From: an uncultured Oscillospiraceae bacterium
GTDB lineage: Bacteria; Bacillota; Clostridia; Oscillospirales; Ruminococcaceae
DNA: 10,892 bases
NCBI GenBank assembly: GCA_900542145.1
Contig: UQMF01000040.1
Span: forward strand, 1-10,892
Reading direction: 5' to 3'
Both the position numbers and the translations under genes were made by a program. The notes beneath the pieces are model-generated. The model was not told where the DNA came from, ran no database searches, and saw only the letters and a list, made by a program, of their open reading frames with translations. Shown here piece after piece: positions 6,701 through 10,892 of this stretch (positions are counted from its first letter, which is position 1; each line of letters opens with the position of its first letter).

Positions 6701-7171
6701 GCGGTCCGCGAGGAGCGCGGCGAGAAGGACGTCCACAAGGAGGAATGTCTGGTGGATATCAAGATAGACGCGTTTATCCCGGAGGACTACATCTCCAACC
6801 AGGCACAGCGCGTGGATTGCTACCGCAAGATCGCGCGTATCCAGACGGAGGAGGACAGCATAGACGTCACCGACGAGCTGATCGACCGTTACGGCGATCC
6901 GCCCAAATCCGTCCTGGGACTTATCGAGGTGGCACGGCTGCGCAATATGGCGAGCGCCGCGGACATTGTGGAGATCACCCAGATGAACAACGACCTGCTG
7001 TTCTATCTCGGAAAGTTCGACATGAAGAAGATAGCGGCAGTATCGAAACTCTGCGGAAAGAGAATGCTGCTTGAAACCGCCGACCGTGGGCACATAAGGG
7101 TCACCCTCGACAAGAACGAGAAGCCGATTGACGCAATGCGCTCCGTTATCAGAACCATGAACGAAGCATAA
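3713..7171 (+). CDS. mfd: Transcription-repair coupling factor
   Basis: Mfd displaces RNA polymerase stalled at DNA lesions and recruits UvrA for nucleotide excision repair. At 1152 residues it is full length (E. coli has 1148). The N-terminal UvrB-like module includes SVRGGIVDIFPP (177-188). The RNA-polymerase-interacting CarD-like domain starts near IGDLVVHYSHGIG (493-505). The SF2 translocase follows: Walker A GDVGFGKTE (643-651), DEEQ box (744-747), LTLSATPIPRTL (from 767) and motif VI QLRGRVGR (913-920). The C-terminal TRCF domain includes DAFIPEDYI and DCYRKIARI. All catalytic motifs are intact. GAGGA at 3701-3705 overlaps the pth stop and precedes the ATG by 7 bases. No fin/yabK gene lies between pth and mfd, unlike B. 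subtilis. Confidence 0.98.
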   Translation: MELFYNAAELIPEFRKLSKYLDEEQKLPALVTGVSHIHKAHFIGALLHKEQLRPVLTIAENEAEAQRLCTDINAMYGAGTALLYPAKELLLGDFEAVSREYEHKRIYALSAMLNGECSTVICSPEAAAQLTIPPEVLEERTLTLSQDMDIPLDELSARLIAAGYSRCDLIEGPGQFSVRGGIVDIFPPSSASPCRLELWGDTIDSLTYFDTDTQRRTEPIESIRISPAAEMLFSSPEELCEKIEALSKKLRGKSAPEMREQLATVCQKLRGGITLSTTDRFFPLCYDKEATIFDYAKAVFVCENTSVRENYRALAMQHAEDLKIQTEEKHICRGLDRFMLTKSELNSELDERTCVYLDTFIRGRDMQLGLLLDVQGAIQTSPWSGELAVLRTELQSYLEMGFACVIYSGTEKGAHTLASDLQDEGFKADLAADPEKPLPGRIIVIPGTLGAGIEYSNVKLAVFTHTAVHASRKQRTVKKKPGEEIRSLADIAIGDLVVHYSHGIGIFDGVHKIETDGVAKDYIKIRYAGADVLHIPVTQLDLVSRYIGSGDVNTVKLNKLNSDQWQKSKAKAKAAAKEMASELIELYSRRMKSKGFEFPPDDSLQEDFEAHFNYIETNSQLRCIDEIKSDMMKPVPMERLLCGDVGFGKTEVALRAAFKCAEAGKQCAVLVPTTVLAWQHFQTFCNRMEGFPINISLLSRHKTPAEQREILRRLKNGSVDILIGTHRIIQEDIKFKDLGLVIIDEEQRFGVAHKEKFKEMFNGVDILTLSATPIPRTLNMAMSGIRDMSVIDEPPQDRQPITTYVMEHDWGVIMQAIEKELRRSGQVYYIHNRIDSIYSCAEKIRSLIPEARVGVAHGKMTEEQMLEIWRQLLDGSLDVLVCTTIIETGVDVPNVNTLIIENSDYMGLAQLHQLRGRVGRTNKRAYAYFTFQRGKVLSEISQKRLDAIREFTQFGSGFRIALRDLEIRGAGSILGANQSGHLANVGYDMYLQLLDEAVREERGEKDVHKEECLVDIKIDAFIPEDYISNQAQRVDCYRKIARIQTEEDSIDVTDELIDRYGDPPKSVLGLIEVARLRNMASAADIVEITQMNNDLLFYLGKFDMKKIAAVSKLCGKRMLLETADRGHIRVTLDKNEKPIDAMRSVIRTMNEA

Positions 7172-7175
7172 AAAT

Positions 7176-7204
7176 ATCCCGGAACTTTTGGCTCCGGGAT
7201 TTTC
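7176..7204. terminator. Bidirectional terminator between mfd and the TetR-family gene
   Basis: ATCCCGGA (7176-7183) pairs perfectly with TCCGGGAT (7193-7200) around a 9-base loop. On the plus strand it is followed by TTTTC. On the minus strand the stem is followed by TTTTTATG, read from about 7175 downward. It begins 5 bases after the mfd stop and ends next to the stop of the converging regulator gene, so it likely serves both. Confidence 0.8.
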
Positions 7205-7831
7205 TTATCTCTTTGTGAACTCGGTATTGTTGATCGTGTCGGTTATTTCCGGTACGTTCTTTACGCAGAAATCCACCATTACGCTTGCGACCCGGGCGGC
7301 GGTGTCGATGGAAACGTCCTTCCCGGATTTGTTCCACTCAAGGAACAGATTCAGGAATCCGCCGTTGATGAAGGAAGCCATCAGAATGACGTATTTTTCC
7401 TCGGAGGTGATGGTGAAATTCCCGAGGATCTTGTCGGCGGAAGCCTTCAGCACCGTCTTCATTCTGGATACGAGCACACCGCGGAAATCGCTCTTCATCA
7501 GATGGAAGTAGAATCCGTACTGCTCGGTGATGAGCTTGCTCAGCTCAAGGAATATCGTGTATGTACTGTCCACCAGGCTGGCGCTGTCAAAGCGTGAGAT
7601 TATGGCAGTGAGGGAGTCTACTATCTCGGATTCTGTTTCATTGAGGATATCCGTGATGTTGCTGTAGTGGGTGTAGAAAGTTCTGCGGTTGACATTGGCA
7701 AGTGCCGTGAGTTCGCTTATCGTGATGGAGGTGATGTCCTTGCTTTCCATGATCTTGAACAGGGCGGTGCGGATTGCTTTCTTGGTGCGGATAACTCTCT
7801 TGTCGCTGTTGTTGCGTGTTGTTACTGCCAT
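7205..7831 (-). CDS. TetR/AcrR-family transcriptional regulator
   Basis: This is a 208-residue DNA-binding protein. The N-terminal helix-turn-helix domain (about residues 13-60) has the family pattern: a basic helix (RTKKAIRTALFKIM), then ITISELTALANVNRRTFYTHYSN with the characteristic R-x-T-F-Y-x-H-Y recognition helix (49-56). The remainder is helical and variable, as expected for a ligand-binding and dimer domain; the ligand is unknown. Start: I chose the ATG at 7831, preceded on the minus strand by GAAAGG, rather than the in-frame ATG at 7870. The promoter at 7879-7907 would start RNA at about 7872, leaving no leader for the upstream ATG. Such regulators often repress their own and adjacent genes; the divergent neighbour is a receiver-domain gene, but its control is unproven. 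Confidence 0.9.
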   Translation of the reverse strand: MAVTTRNNSDKRVIRTKKAIRTALFKIMESKDITSITISELTALANVNRRTFYTHYSNITDILNETESEIVDSLTAIISRFDSASLVDSTYTIFLELSKLITEQYGFYFHLMKSDFRGVLVSRMKTVLKASADKILGNFTITSEEKYVILMASFINGGFLNLFLEWNKSGKDVSIDTAARVASVMVDFCVKNVPEITDTINNTEFTKR

Positions 7832-7878
7832 AATAGACTGCCTTTCTTCACAGATTGTGCTTTTATTCACATATGTAT

Positions 7879-7907
7879 ATTATAACACAATTAACTCAAA
7901 AAGTCAA
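7879..7907 (-). promoter_or_regulatory. Promoter of the TetR-family gene
   Basis: On the minus strand, TTGACT (7907-7902) and TATAAT (7884-7879) have a 17-base spacer. The predicted start near 7872 gives a leader of about 40 bases before the ATG at 7831 and supports that start choice. Upstream of the -35 lies a loosely repeated motif (ACGTTATGTA at 7907-7916 and ACGTTTATGTA at 7940-7950) that could be a regulator site. Confidence 0.8.
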
Positions 7908-7991
7908 CGTTATGTAGAATAATCTATCACGAAATTCATACGTTTATGTAAGGGAAACCATAACATTTTTGATATAAATGCAGTCCGGTGC

Positions 7992-8020
7992 TTGACGTGT
8001 CTGCTGCGATGTGATATAAT
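7992..8020 (+). promoter_or_regulatory. Promoter of the receiver-domain gene
   Basis: TTGACG at 7992-7997 and TATAAT at 8015-8020 have a 17-base spacer. The predicted start near 8027 leaves a leader of about 39 bases before the ATG at 8066. Confidence 0.8.
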
Positions 8021-8065
8021 AATCGTATGTTATTGCAGTAATATCCCTTGAAAGGACGGAACGCA

Positions 8066-8419
8066 ATGCCGCTGATAATTATTACTGACGACGAACCCAT
8101 GAATATCCGCATGACGGAATTCGTCCTGCGCAAATACGGCTACAGTACTGTCAGCGCAGGTTCCGGGGAGGAGTGCGTCGCGCTGGCGGAAAAGGGGGCG
8201 GACCTTATTCTGATGGACGTCCTCATGCCCGGCATGGACGGATTGCAGACCTACGAAAAGCTGCGCTCCTGCGGAATTGGAATCCCGGTGATATTCCTCA
8301 CGTCCGCGGAGGACGCGGAAACTGTGGAGAAAATACGCAGCACCAATTCCGGAGTTCTCAGCAAGCCATTCCGACCGGAACAGCTCCTGTCGGAGGTGCG
8401 AGCGGCTCTTGCAGAGTGA
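8066..8419 (+). CDS. Stand-alone response-regulator receiver (CheY-like) protein
   Basis: This 117-residue protein is a single REC domain with no output domain. It has the acidic pair Asp8-Asp9 (IITDDEP), the phosphoacceptor Asp51 (ILMDVLMPGMDG), the switch Thr79 (IFLTSAED) and the conserved Lys100 (LSKPF), so it should be phosphorylatable by a histidine kinase. Start: the ATG at 8066 is preceded by AAAGGA at 8051-8056; an in-frame TTG at 8048 overlaps that site and is unlikely. No kinase, chemotaxis or output gene is adjacent. It is a monocistronic unit with its own promoter and two terminators. Possible roles are a phosphorelay intermediate or a regulator acting by protein contact; the partner cannot be inferred here. 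Confidence 0.9.
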   Translation: MPLIIITDDEPMNIRMTEFVLRKYGYSTVSAGSGEECVALAEKGADLILMDVLMPGMDGLQTYEKLRSCGIGIPVIFLTSAEDAETVEKIRSTNSGVLSKPFRPEQLLSEVRAALAE

Positions 8420-8433
8420 ATATGACTTTTGTT

Positions 8434-8467
8434 GCGCGTGAATTCCGGGTGGATCCACGCGCTTTTT
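8434..8467 (+). terminator. Terminator of the receiver-domain gene
   Basis: GCGCGTG (8434-8440) pairs perfectly with CACGCGC (8456-8462). Further pairs (ATTC with GGAT, including a wobble) extend the stem inward, and TTTTT follows at 8463-8467. It begins 15 bases after the stop codon. Confidence 0.85.
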
Positions 8468-8470
8468 GCT

Positions 8471-8498
8471 GGTAATTACATAATTGCCCCGTTTTTTT
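8471..8498 (+). terminator. Second, weaker terminator-like hairpin
   Basis: GGTAATT (8471-8477) pairs with AATTGCC (8482-8488), with one wobble and a 4-base loop. CCG and then seven Ts follow at 8492-8498. The stem is AT-rich and offset from the T-run, so it is probably a backup to the terminator at 8434. Confidence 0.5.
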
Positions 8499-8529
8499 GT
8501 ACTATTGCACCAAAAAAAAATATTACCCC

Positions 8530-8558
8530 TTGACAAATTGGGCACAATGTATTAAAAT
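8530..8558 (+). promoter_or_regulatory. Promoter of the xylulokinase gene
   Basis: TTGACA at 8530-8535 and TAAAAT at 8553-8558 have a 17-base spacer. A run of nine adenines ending at about 8521 sits just upstream of the -35 and could act as an UP element. The predicted start is near 8565, giving a leader of about 70 bases before the ATG at 8636. Confidence 0.8.
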
Positions 8559-8565
8559 CTAAATG

Positions 8566-8579
8566 TATAAACGTTTACA
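8566..8579. promoter_or_regulatory. cre/LacI-type operator at the xylulokinase start site
   Basis: TATAAACGTTTACA contains the perfect 10-base palindrome TAAACGTTTA with a central CG, the hallmark of LacI/CcpA-family sites. Against the catabolite-responsive-element consensus TGWAANCGNTNWCA it matches every defined position except the second (A instead of G). It begins 7 bases after the -10 box, at or just past the transcription start, where a bound repressor would block initiation or escape. Either CcpA-like carbon repression or a specific LacI-type sugar repressor would fit; the repressor gene is not in the window. Confidence 0.7.
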
Positions 8580-8635
8580 CAAGGCGTTTCAACGACCCTT
8601 TGGGGTACTATCTGATCATCAAGGAGAACACAAAC

Positions 8636-10159
8636 ATGGCTTATATTTTAGGAGTTGATATCGGCACTTCCGGCACCAAGACCGTACTCTTCTCTGAGGA
8701 CGGCGCTCCGGTAGCTTCCGCGACTTACGAATACCCCCTTTACACTCCCCAGAACGGCTATGCGGAGCAGGAGCCGCTGGACTGGTGGAATGCTTCCGTG
8801 AACGGTATCAAGGACGTTATCGCCGAGAGCAAGGTCAACCCAGAGGACATCAAGGGTGTTGGACTATCCGGCCAGATGCACGGACTTGTAATGCTGGACG
8901 CTGAGAACCAGCCTATCCGCAAATCCATCATCTGGTGCGATCAGCGTACCGCCAGGGAGGTCGTTGAGATCACCGATAAAGTCGGCGCTGACAGAATGAT
9001 CGAGATCACCGCTAATCCAGCCATCACCGGATTCACCGCCGCAAAGATCATGTGGGTGAAGAACAACGAGCCGCAGAATTACGAGAAGTGCCGTCATATC
9101 CTCCTGCCCAAGGACTATATCCGCTTCATGCTCACCGGCGAGTATGCCACCGAGGTATCCGACGCCAGCGGAATGCAGCTGCTGGATATCCCGAACCGCT
9201 GCTGGTCCGACGAGGTGCTGAACAAGCTGGGAATCGACAAGTCCCTGCTGGCAAAGGTGTACGAATCCCCGGAGATCACGGGTACTATTACAAAGAAGGC
9301 TGCTGAACTGACCGGACTCAAGGTCGGCACCCCCGTAGTCGGCGGCGCAGGCGATAATGCTGCGGCGGCAGTGGGGACCGGCGTTGTCGAGGACGGAAAG
9401 GCATTCACCACCATCGGCTCCTCCGGCGTTGTATTTGCGCACACCTCCAACATCTCCATCGACAAGAAGGGAAGAGTGCACACATTCTGCTGTGCAGTAC
9501 CCGGCTGCTGGCATGTTATGGGCGTAACTCAGTCCGCTGGTCTTTCCCTCAAGTGGTTCAGGGATAACTTTGCCTGGGCAGAGATGGAAACAGCCCTTTC
9601 CATGGGCGTTGACCCCTATTACCTCATGGACAAGGAAGCAGGAAGCGTTCCCATCGGCGCAAACCGCCTGCTTTACATGCCTTACCTCAATGGTGAGAGA
9701 ACTCCGCACCTTGACCCGAACGCGCGCGGCGTGTTCTTCGGACTTTCCACCATGCACAAGAAGAAGGAAATGCTCCGTGCCGTAATGGAGGGCGTGTCCT
9801 ATTCCCTGCGCGACTGCGTTGAAGTAATGCGCGAAATGGATATTAACGTAAGCGACATGATGGCTTGCGGCGGCGGTGGAACCTCTCCGCTGTGGCGTCA
9901 GATGCTGGCAGACCTCTACGGCTGCCAGGTAAAGACTACCCAGAACAAGGAGGGTCCTGCGCTGGGAGTTGCGCTCCTTGCGGCAGTTGGCGCCGGAATC
10001 TACAAGAGCGTTCCCGAGGCATGCCGTGCAGTCATCAAGCCTGAGAAGATTCAAGAGCCGATTGCGGAAAATACCGCTGAATACGAAAAGGTATATGCGA
10101 TGTACCGCAAGCTTTACCCGGCTATGAAGCAGAGTTTTGCTGAACTGGCACAAATGTAA
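8636..10159 (+). CDS. xylB: Xylulokinase (FGGY carbohydrate kinase)
   Basis: This enzyme phosphorylates D-xylulose with ATP to D-xylulose 5-phosphate, feeding xylose into the pentose phosphate pathway. It is 507 residues long, usual for the family. The N-terminal FGGY domain has the phosphate loop GVDIGTSGTK (6-15), the substrate motif GQMHG (79-83, typical of xylulokinases) and WCDQRT. The C-terminal domain has GGAGDNAAAAVGTG with the likely catalytic base Asp240, IGSSGVV, and GGGGTSPLWRQM. Start: AAGGAG at 8621-8626 precedes the ATG at 8636; an upstream in-frame start at 8600 has no such site. It stands alone, with its own promoter, an operator at 8566-8579 and a terminator at 10167; no xylA or transporter is adjacent. 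Other FGGY substrates are possible but less likely given QMHG. Confidence 0.93.
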   Translation: MAYILGVDIGTSGTKTVLFSEDGAPVASATYEYPLYTPQNGYAEQEPLDWWNASVNGIKDVIAESKVNPEDIKGVGLSGQMHGLVMLDAENQPIRKSIIWCDQRTAREVVEITDKVGADRMIEITANPAITGFTAAKIMWVKNNEPQNYEKCRHILLPKDYIRFMLTGEYATEVSDASGMQLLDIPNRCWSDEVLNKLGIDKSLLAKVYESPEITGTITKKAAELTGLKVGTPVVGGAGDNAAAAVGTGVVEDGKAFTTIGSSGVVFAHTSNISIDKKGRVHTFCCAVPGCWHVMGVTQSAGLSLKWFRDNFAWAEMETALSMGVDPYYLMDKEAGSVPIGANRLLYMPYLNGERTPHLDPNARGVFFGLSTMHKKKEMLRAVMEGVSYSLRDCVEVMREMDINVSDMMACGGGGTSPLWRQMLADLYGCQVKTTQNKEGPALGVALLAAVGAGIYKSVPEACRAVIKPEKIQEPIAENTAEYEKVYAMYRKLYPAMKQSFAELAQM

Positions 10160-10166
10160 TGGACTT

Positions 10167-10199
10167 GCCTCCTGAATGCGATCATTCGGGAGGCATTTT
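10167..10199 (+). terminator. Terminator of xylB
   Basis: GCCTCCTGAATG (10167-10178) pairs over 12 bases, with one wobble, with CATTCGGGAGGC (10183-10194) around a CGAT loop, followed by ATTTTG. It lies 7 bases after the stop codon. The next gene therefore likely needs its own promoter; only poor candidates (such as TTGAAA at 10198) are visible before its start. Confidence 0.88.
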
Positions 10200-10242
10200 G
10201 AAAACCGAACATACGATATTGTGATAGTTTTTGAGGTACATT

Positions 10243-10892
10243 ATGAATTGCGAAATTTGCGGCAAGAAACTTATCCGTCCCCAGGCGCTATACTGTCCCT
10301 ACTGCGGCAGCAAGATAAATCACGGCGATGATGAAAATAAACCTCAGCAGCCAGCCCAGAGTATTCCGGCGGCACCGGTCGTACCGCCGATTTCCGAGCC
10401 GGTCAGCGTAATTCCGGAGCCTGCTCCAATTCCCGAACCCGTGCCCGTGGAAGTTCCGCAGCCTGTCCAGGAAGCCCCGTCGCAGGAATCCCAGCCGATA
10501 GGCGGATTCCCGTTCCAGGAGCCTGTCACCGTGCCGGAAATCCCGGCACCGGTCGCACCGCCAATTACCGAGCCAGTCAGCGTGATTCCGGAACCTGCTC
10601 CAATTCCCGAACCCGTGCCCGTGGAAGTTCCGCAGCCCGTCCAGGAAGCCCCGGCGCAGGAACCCCAGCCGATAGGCGGATTCCCGTTCCAGGAGCCTGT
10701 CACCGCGCCGGAAATCCCGGCACCGGTCGCTCCACCGATCTCCGAGCCAGTCAGCGTGATTCCGGAACCTGCTCCAATTCCCGAACCCGTACCCGCGGAA
10801 GTTCCGCAGCCCGTCCAGGAAGCCCCGGCGCAGGAAACCCAGCCGATAGGCGGATTCCCGTTCCAGGAGCCTGTCACCGCGCCGGAAATCCC
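10243..10892 (+). CDS. Zinc-ribbon protein with proline-rich tandem repeats, 5' part
   Basis: The frame is open from the ATG at 10243 to the window end (216 full codons). GAGG at 10233-10236 supports the start. Residues 1-22 form a compact zinc ribbon (Cys3, Cys6, Cys18, Cys21; MNCEICGKK...YCPYCGSK). After a polar stretch (about 23-43) come three 58-residue repeats at 44-101, 102-159 and 160-216+, rich in Pro, Glu and Val, with EPVSVIPEPAPIPEPVP and QPIGGFPFQEPV in each. Such sequence should be extended and disordered, a spacer or stalk. Zinc-ribbon proteins of this type often continue into a membrane helix or further domain, but the rest is outside the window, so function is unknown. There is no signal peptide; the ribbon would be cytoplasmic. 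Confidence 0.85.
   Translation, partial: MNCEICGKKLIRPQALYCPYCGSKINHGDDENKPQQPAQSIPAAPVVPPISEPVSVIPEPAPIPEPVPVEVPQPVQEAPSQESQPIGGFPFQEPVTVPEIPAPVAPPITEPVSVIPEPAPIPEPVPVEVPQPVQEAPAQEPQPIGGFPFQEPVTAPEIPAPVAPPISEPVSVIPEPAPIPEPVPAEVPQPVQEAPAQETQPIGGFPFQEPVTAPEI
10372..10892 (+). repeat. Tandem 174-base repeat (three copies to the window end)
   Basis: The unit starting GCACCGGTC recurs at 10372, 10546 and 10720, an exact 174-base (58-codon) period without indels. The third copy is one base short of complete at the window end, so the array may continue. Copies differ at only about ten positions each by eye, many of them synonymous, with most changes just after the unit start and in the QESQ/QEPQ/QETQ codons. 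The close nucleotide match points to recent duplication or recombination-driven copy-number change. Confidence 0.95.

Noticed and set aside
6020..7093. A 357-codon open frame antisense to mfd, with others at 3848-4702 and 5342-5971
   Set aside because: All are mirror frames of the fully conserved mfd coding sequence, without start signals or recognisable domains.
7832..7870. Upstream ATG for the TetR-family gene, adding 13 residues
   Set aside because: The predicted transcription start is about 7872, leaving no leader, while the ATG at 7831 has a GAAAGG site at good spacing.
8864..10153. A 429-codon open frame antisense to xylB
   Set aside because: It lies entirely within a well-supported xylulokinase gene, has no ribosome binding site and encodes His/Leu/Arg-rich sequence typical of an antisense shadow of biased codons.
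10344..10877. A 177-codon Gly/Ser/Thr-rich minus-strand frame resembling a repetitive surface protein
   Set aside because: It is the antisense reading of the 174-base proline-rich repeats; the plus-strand frame has a ribosome binding site, a zinc ribbon and no stop.
10372..10892. Possible CRISPR array because of regular repeats
   Set aside because: Units are 174 bases, in phase with codons, nearly identical throughout and without unique spacers, so this is a coding tandem repeat.

Overview
The window looks like chromosome of a Gram-positive Clostridia member, probably of the Ruminococcus/Oscillospiraceae type. This is inferred from strong AGGAGG-type ribosome binding sites, near-consensus sigma-A promoters with 17-base spacers, the adjacent pth-mfd pair, a YdjI-like SPFH protein and moderately GC-rich coding DNA with AT-rich spacers. 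The genus cannot be fixed by eye.

Bases 1 to about 1420 are the right-hand end of a prophage. It holds the tail of a small phage protein, a two-helix holin and an Amidase_2-type endolysin, packed tightly. A consensus promoter lies across the endolysin stop codon and is followed after about 70 bases by a strong terminator, so it would make a very short RNA. Two terminators and an AT-rich stretch with short direct and inverted repeats (possible attachment/recombinase sites) lead to the 3' end of a tRNA-Pro(UGG) on the minus strand, which is a likely integration target.

Bases 1500-7200 are housekeeping and envelope genes. tRNA-Pro and a YdjI-like SPFH/zinc-ribbon protein diverge from back-to-back promoters whose -35 boxes form an 11-base perfect inverted repeat. 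After a terminator comes a pth-mfd operon (peptidyl-tRNA hydrolase and transcription-repair coupling factor), closed by a terminator shared with a converging TetR-family gene.

Bases 7200-10160 carry the TetR-family regulator (minus), a divergent stand-alone CheY-like receiver with its own promoter and tandem terminators, and a monocistronic xylulokinase gene. The xylulokinase promoter has a cre/LacI-type palindrome at the transcription start. The window ends inside a gene for a protein with an N-terminal zinc ribbon and a Pro/Glu/Val-rich array of 58-residue (174-base) repeats.

I found no multi-gene novel system such as a defence island, CRISPR array or biosynthetic cluster. The points most worth a second look are the possible phage small RNA, the repeat-rich junction beside tRNA-Pro, and the zinc-ribbon/proline-repeat protein.
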